Origin: Pseudomonas sp.
Lineage (GTDB): Bacteria > Pseudomonadota > Gammaproteobacteria > Pseudomonadales > Pseudomonadaceae
Length of the DNA: 64,000 bases
Assembly: GCF_030683065.1 (NCBI RefSeq)
Contig: NZ_JAUXMX010000063.1
Coordinates: 62,001-126,000 of the forward strand
Reading direction: 5' to 3'
The position numbers and the translations under genes were made by a program. Positions within the stretch are counted from its first letter, which is position 1, and the number at the start of each line of letters is the position of its first letter. Under the pieces are notes generated by a model. That model made no database searches and was not told the DNA's origin. It saw only the letters and a program-made list of their open reading frames with translations. This document shows positions 24,669-33,981 of the stretch, one piece after another.

Positions 24669-26465
24669 ATGCCCGATTACAAGGCTCCCCTGCGCGATAC
24701 GCGCTTTTTGATCGACGATGTTTTCGACTTCCATGGCAGCTACGCCGCACTCGGCGCTGGCGATGCCACACCAGACATGGTCGCTGCGATCCTCGAAGAA
24801 GGTGCCAAGTTCTGCGAGCAGGTGCTGGCTCCATTGAACCGCTCCGGCGACGAGCAGGAGTGTCAGTTCAATAACGGTGTAGTGACCACGCCCAAGGGCT
24901 TCAAGGAAGCCTTCGCCCAGTATGTCGAAGGCGGCTGGAATGGCCTGGCTGCCGACCCGGCTTACGGCGGCCAGGGTCTGCCGCATTCCCTCGGTCTGCT
25001 GATCAGCGAGATGGTCGGCACCAGCAACACATCCTGGGGCATGTACCCGGGGCTTACTCACGGTGCCATGTCGGCGATCCATGCCCACGGTAGCGAAGAG
25101 CAGAAGCAAACCTACCTGACCCCGCTCACTGAAGGCCGCTGGACCGGCACCATGTGCCTGACCGAAGCGCATTGCGGTACCGATCTGGGCCTGATCAAGA
25201 CCCGTGCCGTGCCCCAGGCAGATGGCAGCTATTCGATCAGTGGTAGCAAGATATTCATCTCTGCCGGTGAGCACGACATGAGCGAGAACATCGTTCATCT
25301 GGTGCTGGCCAAGCTGCCGGATGCGCCTGCTGGAACCCGCGGTATTTCCTTGTTTATCGTGCCCAAGTTTCTGCCTGACACTGCTGGCCAGGTGGGTGCG
25401 CGCAATGCGGTATCTTGTGGCTCGATCGAGCACAAGATGGGCATCAAGGCATCGGCCACCTGCGTGATCAACTTCGACAGTGCCAGCGGCTACCTGATCG
25501 GTGAGGCCAACAAGGGCCTCAACTGCATGTTCACCATGATGAATCATGCACGCCTGGGCACTGGCATGCAGGGGCTGTGTCTCGGCGAAGCCAGTTTCCA
25601 GGGCGCGCTCAAATATGCCAACGAGCGCCTGCAAATGCGCGCTCTGAGCGGGCCGAAGGCGCCGGAAAAGGCGGCCGATCCAATCATCGTCCACCCCGAT
25701 GTGCGGCGCATGCTGCTGACCATGAAGGCATTTAACGAGGGCAACCGCGCCCTGGCTTATTTCACGGCACAACTGCTTGATCAGGCGCATCGTAGCGACA
25801 GCGCCGAACAGCGTGACGAAGCGGAAAATCTGCTCGCCTTCCTTACGCCGATCTGCAAAGCCTTCATGACCGAGACCGGCCTGGAGGTGACTAATCAGGG
25901 TATGCAGGTGTTGGGTGGCCACGGCTATATTCGCGAGTGGGGCATGGAGCAGTTAGTCCGCGATTGCCGCATCGCCCTGATCTATGAAGGCACTAACGGC
26001 ATCCAGGCCCTCGATCTGCTCGGGCGCAAGGTGCTCGGCAGTCAGGGCAAGCTGTTACGTGGTTTCAGCAAGATCGTGCATAAATTCTGCGAGGCGCAGG
26101 TCGATCATCCGCAGCTCAAGGAGCATGTCGACCAGTTGGCCGTATTGAACAAGCAGTGGGGTGAGCTGACGCAGAAGATCGGCGTGGCGGCGCTGCAGAA
26201 CCCCGACGAGGTCGGTGCGGCGTCCATGGATTACCTGATGTATTCCGGCTACGTCACGCTGGCCTACTTCTGGTTGCGCATGGCTGTGGTCGCGCAACAC
26301 AAGCTTGAGGCAGGCACCGGCGAGGCGGCGTTCTATCAGGCCAAGCTGGCAACGTGTGCGTTCTACTTCAAGCGGCTGCTACCGCGCACCGCCGCTCACC
26401 TGGCTGCGGCCGAGGCGGGCAGCGCATGCATGATGAGCCTGCCAGCAGAGCATTTCGGTCTCTGA
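24669..26465 (+). CDS. Acyl-CoA dehydrogenase (second tandem paralogue)
   Basis: 598 residues from ATG at 24669, chosen because GGAG is seven bases upstream; an ATG two codons earlier sits too close to it. Same architecture as the neighbours: MPDYKAPLRDTRF start, CLTEAHCGTDLGLIKTRA, KIFISAGEHDMSENI, and the catalytic-Glu motif IYEGTNGIQALDLLGRK. Very close to the first paralogue over the whole length, consistent with tandem duplication. It is the middle of three, as in P. aeruginosa. Chain-length preference is not readable from sequence. Confidence 0.92.
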   Translation: MPDYKAPLRDTRFLIDDVFDFHGSYAALGAGDATPDMVAAILEEGAKFCEQVLAPLNRSGDEQECQFNNGVVTTPKGFKEAFAQYVEGGWNGLAADPAYGGQGLPHSLGLLISEMVGTSNTSWGMYPGLTHGAMSAIHAHGSEEQKQTYLTPLTEGRWTGTMCLTEAHCGTDLGLIKTRAVPQADGSYSISGSKIFISAGEHDMSENIVHLVLAKLPDAPAGTRGISLFIVPKFLPDTAGQVGARNAVSCGSIEHKMGIKASATCVINFDSASGYLIGEANKGLNCMFTMMNHARLGTGMQGLCLGEASFQGALKYANERLQMRALSGPKAPEKAADPIIVHPDVRRMLLTMKAFNEGNRALAYFTAQLLDQAHRSDSAEQRDEAENLLAFLTPICKAFMTETGLEVTNQGMQVLGGHGYIREWGMEQLVRDCRIALIYEGTNGIQALDLLGRKVLGSQGKLLRGFSKIVHKFCEAQVDHPQLKEHVDQLAVLNKQWGELTQKIGVAALQNPDEVGAASMDYLMYSGYVTLAYFWLRMAVVAQHKLEAGTGEAAFYQAKLATCAFYFKRLLPRTAAHLAAAEAGSACMMSLPAEHFGL

Positions 26466-26484
26466 TCGGCGATTGAGGCTATGC

Positions 26485-26510
26485 AAAATCCCGCCAGTTG
26501 GCGGGATTTT
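26485..26510 (+). terminator. Rho-independent terminator after the second acyl-CoA dehydrogenase
   Basis: ATCCCGCC / GGCGGGAT stem with AGTT loop followed by TTTT; 22 bases after the stop codon. Confidence 0.88.
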
Positions 26511-26634
26511 ACTATCTGAGGTTGATCGGCAGGCGAAGACTTGACGGTCACAACACGACCCTATGTGTCTGAAAAGTTGCTCGGTTAGACTCACCCACCC
26601 GTTTTAACCCTGTTGCTTCGTTCGAGGATTTTTC

Positions 26635-28413
26635 ATGGCTGACTACAAAGCTCCCCTGCGCGACATGCGCTTCGTACTCAACGAAGTGTTTGAGGTTTCC
26701 ACGCTGTGGGCTCAATTGCCTGCCTTGGCCGACGTGGTGGATGCAGACACTGCCAGCGCCATTCTCGAAGAGGCCGGCAAGGTCATGGCGGGCAGCATTG
26801 CGCCGCTCAATCGCAGCGGTGACGAGGAAGGCTGTTCCTGGGACAACGGCGCGGTGAAAACGCCGGCCGGCTTCCCTGAGGCTTATCAAACCTACGCGGA
26901 CGGTGGCTGGGTAGGCGTTGGTGGCGACCCGCAGTTTGGCGGCATGGGCATGCCCAAGGTGATCTCCGCGCAAGTGGAAGAAATGGTCAACTCGGCCAAC
27001 CTGTCGTTTGGCCTGTACCCGATGTTGACTGCTGGTGCCTGCCTGTCGATCAACGCCCATGCCAGCGAAGAGCTGAAAGAGAAATACCTGCCAAATATGT
27101 ATTCCGGCGTCTGGGCTGGCTCCATGTGCCTGACCGAGCCGCATGCCGGCACCGACTTAGGGATTATCCGCACCAAGGCCGAGCCGCAAGCTGACGGTAG
27201 CTTCAAGATCAGCGGTACCAAGATCTTTATCACCGGCGGTGAACACGACCTGACCGAGAACATTATCCACCTGGTACTGGCCAAGCTGCCGGACGCGCCA
27301 GCGGGCCCGAAAGGCATCTCGCTGTTTCTGGTGCCGAAGTTTATGGTCAATGGCGACGGTTCGCTGGGCGAGCAAAACGCGCTTTCCTGCGGTTCCATCG
27401 AGCACAAGATGGGCATCAAGGCCTCGGCCACCTGCGTGATGAACTTCGACGGCGCCACCGGCTGGATTGTCGATGCGCCGAACCGTGGCCTGGCGGCGAT
27501 GTTCACCATGATGAACTACGAGCGCCTGGGCGTGGGTATCCAGGGCTTGGCCCTGGGCGAGCGCAGCTACCAGAACGCCGTCGAGTATGCCCGCGACCGC
27601 ATTCAGAGCCGCGCACCGACCGGCCCGGTGGCTAAAGACAAAGCCGCCGACCCGATCATCGTGCACCCTGACGTGCGCCGCATGCTGCTGACCATGAAAG
27701 CCCTGAACGAAGGTGGCCGTGCGTTCTCCAGCTACGTGGCCATGCAACTGGATACCGCCAAGTACAGCGAAGACACCGCCACCCGCAAGCGTGCCGAAGA
27801 ACTGGTCGCCCTGCTGACGCCGGTGGCCAAAGCCTTCCTCACCGACATGGCGCTGGAAACCACGGTGCACGGCCAGCAGATATTCGGCGGCCACGGCTTT
27901 ATCCGCGAGTGGGGCCAGGAGCAGCTGATCCGTGACTGCCGCATCACCCAGATCTACGAAGGCACCAACGGCATCCAGGCCCTCGACCTGGTCGGGCGTA
28001 AAGTGGTCGGCAGCGGCGGTGCGCTCTACAAGCACTTCGCTGAAGAGATCAAGGCCTTCACCGACAGCGCTGACGCCTCGCTGGCCGAGTTCGTCAACCC
28101 GCTGAAAGATGCCATCGCCAACCTGGAGTTGATGACCAGCGACTTGCTGGAGCGCGCCAAGGCCAACCCGAACGAAGTGGGTGCTGCCTCGGTCGAGTAC
28201 CTGCACGTGTTCGGTTACACCGCGTATGCCTACATGTGGGCGCTGATGGCCCGGGCTGCGCTGGCCAAGCAGGATCAGGACGATTTCTACGTCAGCAAGC
28301 TGGGTACCGCACGCTTCTTCTTCGCCCGTATCCTGCCGCGCATCCACTCCCTGACCGCCTCGGTCAAGGCTGGCAGCGAAAGCCTGTACCTGCTGGATGC
28401 TGCGCAGTTCTAA
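26635..28413 (+). CDS. fadE2: Acyl-CoA dehydrogenase (FadE2-type)
   Basis: 592 residues from ATG at 26635 (GAGGA upstream). MADYKAPLRDMRFVLNEVFEV start, CLTEPHAGTDLGIIRTKA, KIFITGGEHDLTENI, and IYEGTNGIQALDLVGRK with the catalytic Glu. More diverged from the other two than they are from each other, for instance in the central loop and the C-terminal domain (TDSADASLAEFVNPLKDA). The third position of the triplet is FadE2 in P. aeruginosa. Terminated separately, so the three genes are expressed as separate units. Confidence 0.92.
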   Translation: MADYKAPLRDMRFVLNEVFEVSTLWAQLPALADVVDADTASAILEEAGKVMAGSIAPLNRSGDEEGCSWDNGAVKTPAGFPEAYQTYADGGWVGVGGDPQFGGMGMPKVISAQVEEMVNSANLSFGLYPMLTAGACLSINAHASEELKEKYLPNMYSGVWAGSMCLTEPHAGTDLGIIRTKAEPQADGSFKISGTKIFITGGEHDLTENIIHLVLAKLPDAPAGPKGISLFLVPKFMVNGDGSLGEQNALSCGSIEHKMGIKASATCVMNFDGATGWIVDAPNRGLAAMFTMMNYERLGVGIQGLALGERSYQNAVEYARDRIQSRAPTGPVAKDKAADPIIVHPDVRRMLLTMKALNEGGRAFSSYVAMQLDTAKYSEDTATRKRAEELVALLTPVAKAFLTDMALETTVHGQQIFGGHGFIREWGQEQLIRDCRITQIYEGTNGIQALDLVGRKVVGSGGALYKHFAEEIKAFTDSADASLAEFVNPLKDAIANLELMTSDLLERAKANPNEVGAASVEYLHVFGYTAYAYMWALMARAALAKQDQDDFYVSKLGTARFFFARILPRIHSLTASVKAGSESLYLLDAAQF

Positions 28414-28433
28414 GCCGCACACCCGGTAACGCA

Positions 28434-28463
28434 AAGGCCCCGATCCATGATCGGGGCTTTTTG
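28434..28463 (+). terminator. Rho-independent terminator after fadE2
   Basis: GCCCCGATC / GATCGGGGC stem with a 3-base loop, followed by TTTTT. Confidence 0.93.
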
Positions 28464-28548
28464 GTTATGTAAGGGCGCTGGCGATAGTTGGCCGTTGTCG
28501 GAGCGCTCATGCCAAGGCATAAACGCTGGCCGTGCTGTTCGCTTAAGG

Positions 28549-28587
28549 AAAAACGCCGCTTCACCCTGAATGGGGAAGCGGCGTTTT
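28549..28587 (-). terminator. Rho-independent terminator of the AmpG-type gene
   Basis: AAACGCCGCTTC / GAAGCGGCGTTT 12-bp stem. Read leftward it ends in UUUUU. It lies 16 bases past the ampG-like stop. Confidence 0.88.
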
Positions 28588-28602
28588 GCATGGTGCGCCA
28601 GG

Positions 28603-30171
28603 CTAGCTGTTGGCTTCAGTTTTCAATGGCGGTGTATCGACCGCTTCTGGTGGCGTCGAACCCTCTTGCAATGGGCGTTCGCGTCGCCATTGCAAGGCAA
28701 TCAGGATCAGGGTCGGGATGCCCAGCAAGGCAGTAATCAGGAAGAATTCGGCATAACCGTATTTCTCCACCATTACTCCGGAGTAGCCACCGATCAGTCG
28801 CGGGAGCAGAAGCATGATCGAGCTGAGGAGCGCGTACTGGGTGGCCGAGAACTGCAGGTTGGTCAGGCTCGACAGGTAGGCGACGAACGCCGCTGTGGCC
28901 AGGCCAGCGCTGAAGTTGTCGGCGGAAATGGTGACGATCAACATCTGCAGGTCGGCGCCCATGCCGGCGAGCATGAGAAACAGCAGGTTGGTGGCGGCCG
29001 ATGCCACGCCACCGATGAACAGGATCGGCATAATACCGAAACGCACGATTAGCAGACCGCCAAAACCAGCCCCGAGCAGAGTCATGACCAGGCCGAACAG
29101 CTTGCTGACGCTGGCGATCTGGTCCTTGGTAAAGCCCTGGTCGATGTAGAACACGTTGGCCATCACGCCCATCACGGTGTCTGACATGCGGTAGGTGGCG
29201 ATCAGCCCGAGCAGCAGGAAGGCCTGCCAGCGGTAGCGGACGATAAAGTCGTTGATCGGCGTCAGTACCGGCGCCAGCCCGCGGCGGCCCATGGTCGACA
29301 GGCACAGGCCGGTAAGAATGCTGTACAGCAGGGCGCGCAGGAAGGCGCGGTCTTCGAGGAGCAGATTGAGCAGGCTGATTTCACCACGCACCAGGCTGGC
29401 GAAATCGGTGTAATAAAACTGGGTGAACATCGCCGGCACCGAGACCAGCAGCACGATCAGCACCAGCACAGAGGCTATCTGATGGCTGAAACCATAGCGT
29501 GCGGCCGCCAGTTGGGTTTGCAGCGGCACTGCCGGTTCGCGCATCCACAGGCTGGTGATCAGGCCCGGCAACATTAGTAAGGCGAACATCAGGTAGGTGC
29601 CAGCCCAGGCGCTGTGCTGGTAAAGCTGCACGGTAGAACCAAAACCTTCGGCGAAGTACAAGGCGCCCGCGGTGGCCAGCAAGGCCGCGACCCGGTAGCC
29701 GGCCATGTAGCTGGCGGCCAGGGCCGCCTGGCGGGTGTCCTCGACGATTTCCAGGCGGTAGGCATCGATGGCAATGTCCTGGGTGGCGGAGGCAAAGGCC
29801 ACCAGCACCGCCAGGGAGATCAACCAGGTCAGTTTGGTCTGCGGATCACACAGCGCCATACCGGCCAGGCCGATGGCAATCAGCACCTGAGACAGGACCA
29901 GCCAGGAACGGCGTCGGCCGAGCCTGCCGAGCAACGGCAGGCGCCACTGATCAAGCAGTGGCGACCAGACCCATTTGAAGGCATAAGCCAAGCCGATCAG
30001 GCTGGCAAAACCAATGGTTTCACGCGCCACGCCTGCTTCGCGCAACCACACAGAGAGCGTGGAGAACACCAACATATAGGGCAGGCCGGCGGCGAACCCT
30101 AGGAGCAACAGCACCAGCGTGGAGGGGCTGGAGTAGGCGGCGATGGCTTCGCGCCAGCTTTTACGGGGCAT
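28603..30171 (-). CDS. ampG: AmpG-family muropeptide permease (MFS)
   Basis: 522 residues from ATG at 30171, chosen since MPRKSWREAIAAYSSPSTLVLL is the family start; the open frame continues upstream without a plausible start. Twelve to fourteen membrane segments are visible. LLLGFAAGLPYMLVFSTLSVWLREAGV and SATQDIAIDAYRLEIVED are AmpG signatures. AmpG imports anhydro-muropeptides for cell-wall recycling and so influences AmpC beta-lactamase induction. Pseudomonas often has two AmpG-like proteins; which this is cannot be told here. The ATL gene lies 44 bases upstream on the same strand, so they may share a transcript. Confidence 0.88.
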   Translation of the reverse strand: MPRKSWREAIAAYSSPSTLVLLLLGFAAGLPYMLVFSTLSVWLREAGVARETIGFASLIGLAYAFKWVWSPLLDQWRLPLLGRLGRRRSWLVLSQVLIAIGLAGMALCDPQTKLTWLISLAVLVAFASATQDIAIDAYRLEIVEDTRQAALAASYMAGYRVAALLATAGALYFAEGFGSTVQLYQHSAWAGTYLMFALLMLPGLITSLWMREPAVPLQTQLAAARYGFSHQIASVLVLIVLLVSVPAMFTQFYYTDFASLVRGEISLLNLLLEDRAFLRALLYSILTGLCLSTMGRRGLAPVLTPINDFIVRYRWQAFLLLGLIATYRMSDTVMGVMANVFYIDQGFTKDQIASVSKLFGLVMTLLGAGFGGLLIVRFGIMPILFIGGVASAATNLLFLMLAGMGADLQMLIVTISADNFSAGLATAAFVAYLSSLTNLQFSATQYALLSSIMLLLPRLIGGYSGVMVEKYGYAEFFLITALLGIPTLILIALQWRRERPLQEGSTPPEAVDTPPLKTEANS

Positions 30172-30214
30172 TGAGCGGGTATCTGTCTGCTGAGAATGAA
30201 TGAAAGGCCGCACT

Positions 30215-30607
30215 CTAACCGCTGTGCTCCACTGGACGCCAGCCGTGCTGTCGGATATCCACGCGGTCATTGACCACGAACACACCTTCGCTGCGCAAGC
30301 GCGCTCGTTGTTCTGCGCCGGCAATACTGCCTGCCGGCAGACTCAGGCGACCACTGGCGGCAATAACCCGATGCCAGGGTAGCGTAGAGCCCTGCGGCAA
30401 CTGACTGAGGCTGCGTCCGACCCAGCGCGCGGCACGGCCCAGGCCTGCCAGCTCTGCGAGTTGACCATAGCTGACCACCTGGCCCGGCGGAACGTGCGCT
30501 AGCGTCATATAAAGTGCCTCACGTCGTGCTTCCTGGCTTGCCGCTGGCGGCGCGGACGCGGCATGCTTGGCAACCCCATCCTGACCTGCTGGTTGTCGAC
30601 CGATCAT
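30215..30607 (-). CDS. Alkyltransferase-like protein (ATL, MGMT family)
   Basis: 130 residues from ATG at 30607; a longer frame runs upstream. The MGMT DNA-binding core is present: VPPGQVVSYGQLAELAGLGRAARWVGRSL, then LPWHRVIAASGRLSLP. The active-site motif PCHRV of methyltransferases is PWHRV here, so the alkyl-acceptor Cys is Trp. ATL proteins bind O6-alkylguanine and hand it to nucleotide excision repair without removing the alkyl group. The start is uncertain: GGAG is only one base before ATG 30607, and this start shares bases with the divergent DUF481 start at 30606. Confidence 0.85.
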   Translation of the reverse strand: MIGRQPAGQDGVAKHAASAPPAASQEARREALYMTLAHVPPGQVVSYGQLAELAGLGRAARWVGRSLSQLPQGSTLPWHRVIAASGRLSLPAGSIAGAEQRARLRSEGVFVVNDRVDIRQHGWRPVEHSG

Positions 30608-31604
30608 GCTCCTGCGCACCCTGCTGTTATCTGCATTCGTTGGTTTGGCCACGCCGGTGTCGGCGGACACGGTCTGGCTGAGTAATGGCGATCGACTAAG
30701 TGGCGAAATCCTGTTGCTCGACGGTGGCAAGCTGGCACTGAAAACCCGCTATGCCGGCCAGGTGCTGATTGATTGGAAGGATATCGATACCTTGCGCTCA
30801 GACAAACCCCTGTTGCTGCGTCGCCAGGGCTTGGACAGCGAGCACAGCAAACAGTTGGCTGCGGCTGGCAAAGGCATGGTGCGGGTCATCAATGCGACGA
30901 CCCAGACCGTGCCGCTGGCCAGCATTACCCGTATGGTCCCGCCGCGGCCGGTGCTGCAAGATCGGCTCTGGGAGGGTAATCTCGACGCCAAGCTGGACAT
31001 GGAGCGCAAAGCGGATGACTCCGATGAGTGGAAGCTCAAGGGCAATACCCGGCTCGAACATGGGCGCTGGCGTCATGTCCTGACCGGCGATCTGGAGTAC
31101 GAGACCAAAAACGGCACCAAGGTCGACGACAACTGGACGTTGGAGTACGACCTTGATCGCTTCCTCAGCGAACATTGGTTCTGGCGGGTTGGCGGTCTGC
31201 AGCAGGAAGACCAGTTCGAGTTCGTCAGGCGCCAGCGTATCGTCGGCACCGGGCCCGGTTATCGCTTCTGGGATAACGAACTGGGCCGCTTCGACCTGAT
31301 CGGCCAGTTCAATCGTGTTCACTTCGAAACGACTACCCGCACTCTGGACTTCGACACCTTCTCCCTGGAATGGGATTACAAGCGTCTGCTGTGGGGCACT
31401 CGCCTGGAGTTTTATAGCAACGCCGAACTGCAGATCCCCGAAATCGCTGAAATCGACTACGTACTCGACAGCGAGATCGGTCTGCGCTATCGGCTCAACA
31501 GCTGGGCGCGTTTGTCGCTGCTCTATGAACTGGATCAGATTCGTGGCCTTGGGGGCACCTCATCCGAGCGTCAGTATCTGTTGGGCGTCGGGGTCGGTTG
31601 GTAG
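30606..31604 (+). CDS. DUF481 outer-membrane-type protein (first copy)
   Basis: 332 residues. Signal peptide with cleavage near residue 20 (ATPVSADTVWLSNGD). The first 90 residues hold a small domain of the form ADTVWL-NGDRLSGEI...IDWKDIDTL; the rest is the DUF481 beta-barrel-like domain (LDAKLDMERKADDSDEW, GTGPGYRFWDNELGRFDL), ending in LLGVGVGW with a terminal Trp suited to outer-membrane insertion. Function unknown; DUF481 proteins are sometimes linked to salt or acid response. A second copy follows. No strong ribosome-binding site is visible at this start. Confidence 0.82.
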   Translation: MLLRTLLLSAFVGLATPVSADTVWLSNGDRLSGEILLLDGGKLALKTRYAGQVLIDWKDIDTLRSDKPLLLRRQGLDSEHSKQLAAAGKGMVRVINATTQTVPLASITRMVPPRPVLQDRLWEGNLDAKLDMERKADDSDEWKLKGNTRLEHGRWRHVLTGDLEYETKNGTKVDDNWTLEYDLDRFLSEHWFWRVGGLQQEDQFEFVRRQRIVGTGPGYRFWDNELGRFDLIGQFNRVHFETTTRTLDFDTFSLEWDYKRLLWGTRLEFYSNAELQIPEIAEIDYVLDSEIGLRYRLNSWARLSLLYELDQIRGLGGTSSERQYLLGVGVGW

Positions 31605-31724
31605 CGGCGTGACGCCGGTCGTGTTGCTGGAACTCCGATAAAATCCGACGGTCAGTGCTTGTTCAGTCCTTGGGCTTGCGCATAATGCCCGGCCTTTATT
31701 TAATCAGAGTTTTTCAAGCCCTTT

Positions 31725-32729
31725 ATGATCTCCAGAACCTTGCTATGCCTGGCCCTTTCGGCAGCTACCAGCCCTCTGCTGGCCGATACCGTATGGTTGA
31801 AAAACGGTGATCGGCTGAGCGGCACCATTAAATTCTTCGAGGGCAAGAAACTGCTCCTGGAAACCGATTACGGCGGTTCCATTGCGCTGGATTGGAATAA
31901 AATCGCCACCCTTGAAAGTGACCAGGAGTTGCTGGTCAAGGCAGGCAAGGTTACCGGCGAGCGGGCCAAGGCCCTGTTAGCCGCGGAGCAGGGCAAGGTC
32001 ACCCTGGCCAATGGTGACGGGCCAAGAACCATCGAGCTGGCAAGTATTCAGCGGATCATGAAGCCCAAGCCATTGGTTGAGGATCTGACCTGGAAGGGCA
32101 ATATCGATGCGGCGCTGGACTATAAGCGCGCCGAAGCCGACACCGATGACTATGATGTCGACCTGAAAACCCAGGCCCGCCATGGCCTGTGGCGGCACAA
32201 CGCAGAAGCCGGTTACGACCGCGAGTTTCAGAACGACGTGATGACCGCCGATAACTGGAGTGCCGAATATGCGCTCGACCGTTTTCTCGACGAAAACTGG
32301 TTCTGGCAGGGGCGTCTCGAGTACAAGCGCGATCAGGTCGAAGAGCTGGCCCGTCAGCGTACCGTCGGTACCGGCCCGGGTTACCAGTTCTGGGACAATG
32401 AGTTGGGCGCATTCTCGGTAGCGGGCCTGCTCAACCGCACCGACTACGAGTATGCCAATGGCGAAAAGGACAACTTCCATGCCGTGAGCATGAAGTGGGA
32501 CTACAACCGCTATCTGGTCGGCAAGAGCTTCGAGCTGTTCAGCAACGGCGAGGTCGGCAAGCCGCTGGCCAATGTAGCCGACTACACCCTGGATGCTGCT
32601 GTGGGCCTGCGCTACAAGGTCACCGACTGGGCTTCGTTGAACATGAAGGCCGAAAAAGACCTGGTCAGTGGCTCAGAGGGCGAGTTGGACGAGACCCACT
32701 ACAGCCTGGGCTTTGGCGTCGGCTGGTAA
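31725..32729 (+). CDS. DUF481 outer-membrane-type protein (second copy)
   Basis: 334 residues, clearly paralogous to the gene before it over its whole length: signal peptide to SPLLADTVWLKNGDRLSGTI, IALDWNKIATLESDQELL, GTGPGYQFWDNELGAFSV and final YSLGFGVGW. The duplication is old, since many positions differ. A candidate promoter TTGTTC (31659-31664) with CATAAT (31681-31686) 16 bases later suggests separate expression. Function unknown. Confidence 0.82.
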   Translation: MISRTLLCLALSAATSPLLADTVWLKNGDRLSGTIKFFEGKKLLLETDYGGSIALDWNKIATLESDQELLVKAGKVTGERAKALLAAEQGKVTLANGDGPRTIELASIQRIMKPKPLVEDLTWKGNIDAALDYKRAEADTDDYDVDLKTQARHGLWRHNAEAGYDREFQNDVMTADNWSAEYALDRFLDENWFWQGRLEYKRDQVEELARQRTVGTGPGYQFWDNELGAFSVAGLLNRTDYEYANGEKDNFHAVSMKWDYNRYLVGKSFELFSNGEVGKPLANVADYTLDAAVGLRYKVTDWASLNMKAEKDLVSGSEGELDETHYSLGFGVGW

Positions 32730-32935
32730 GTCGTTCGTCATGCGCTAGCCGTCATTCGATGGCTTGTCGGTGTGATGTTTGCTGTCACCGCGCTCACCCG
32801 GCAGCGGGTGGCCTGAGTAGCAACGCTGCAATCGACCGCAATGCTGTTCACTCAACCCTAGTGAGCAGCACTATTGCAGGCCATGTCCCCGTCAGGCGTG
32901 GCATGCATGGGGCGCTAAGTGAACCCAGCTGAGCC

Positions 32936-33970
32936 TCAAGAACCGAGCAACTGCAGCAGTGCGCTCGGGGAATAGCCTGTCCAGCGTTTGAACGAGCGAC
33001 GAAAGTTGGTCGTATCGTGAAACTGCAGGTAAGCGGCCACCTCTTCGTTACTGTACCCCTGCGCCTGATAGAGATAGAGCGCGACGTGCTTGCGCACCAG
33101 GTCGAGCTGTTCCTGAAAGTGCGTGCCGTGCTTGTGCAGTTTGCGCTTGAGGGTGGCCGGGCTCATGTCGAATACCTGGGCGACCTGCTCCAGGTTCATC
33201 GGCTGGCGAATGTGCGCTTGCAAGTGGTCGTACAGGCGATCCAGCAGGCTGGCATCGACGCCCAGTTCGTCGAGTTGCCGCTTGCTCTGCTGCTGCGCCA
33301 CTTGACCGGCCGTGGCCGAGGCCATTGGCCATGGCACGTGCAGGTAGTGACGCGGGATGCTCATCATGTCCACCTGACGGTCGAACTGGACCTGCTCGCC
33401 CAGGTTGACCCAGTACTGCTCGATATAGCGCGGTTGCGCATGGCTGAAGCTGCATTGCCAGGGCAGTTTTTCTCCGGCCAGCCAGCGGCTGCTGGCGCAG
33501 ACGGCAGTCATGCTGGCTTCGAGCAGAAAGCGCCGTTGTTCCCCGGCGCCACAACTGTCCAGCCAGTACAGGTAGGCGTTGTGCTCATCAATCAGCAATC
33601 GCGGCGCCAGTAGCGGGCTGAGCAGGGCGCGCTGCTCGACCAGCAGGGTCAATGCCTGGTGCAGGCTTGCGGCGTGGCGCAAGGCATGGCTGGCGGCGCC
33701 ATAGTGGCCGGGCAACAGGCGCTGGCCGAACAGAAAGCTGGTGTCGTCGGCCGCCAGCAGGCGCTGGGCGTTGTCGATCAGTTGCAGGAATTGTCCGGGG
33801 CTGATGCGAACCTGGCCGGCGAGAATATCGTCATGGAACAAGCCGGTGCCGCGCAGCAGGCGGTGACTGTCGACGTCGCGGCCGAGCGCCAGGTCGAGTA
33901 GCGCGGCGGGCTGGTAATGGGCGGCGATAAAGCGGCTGTCGCATTCGTACCAGGTGGTTTTCAAGGCCAT
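32936..33970 (-). CDS. AraC family transcriptional regulator
   Basis: 344 residues. N-terminal half is the arabinose-binding-like domain of the OruR/ArgR-type AraC subgroup (GTGLFHDDILAGQVRISPGQFLQLIDNAQRLL). C-terminal HTH_18: NLEQVAQVFDMSPATLKRKLHKHGTHFQEQLDLVRKHVALYLYQAQGYSNEEVAAYLQFHDTTNFRRSFKRWTGYSPS, with the two helix-turn-helices at about 262-300 and 312-340. Located 11 bases after the degenerate GGDEF gene on the same strand, so an operon. Its target is not evident; the divergent phytate operon starts 1.3 kb away and is a possible target. No operator could be picked out. Confidence 0.9.
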   Translation of the reverse strand: MALKTTWYECDSRFIAAHYQPAALLDLALGRDVDSHRLLRGTGLFHDDILAGQVRISPGQFLQLIDNAQRLLAADDTSFLFGQRLLPGHYGAASHALRHAASLHQALTLLVEQRALLSPLLAPRLLIDEHNAYLYWLDSCGAGEQRRFLLEASMTAVCASSRWLAGEKLPWQCSFSHAQPRYIEQYWVNLGEQVQFDRQVDMMSIPRHYLHVPWPMASATAGQVAQQQSKRQLDELGVDASLLDRLYDHLQAHIRQPMNLEQVAQVFDMSPATLKRKLHKHGTHFQEQLDLVRKHVALYLYQAQGYSNEEVAAYLQFHDTTNFRRSFKRWTGYSPSALLQLLGS

Positions 33971-33981
33971 CTACTCAGGCC

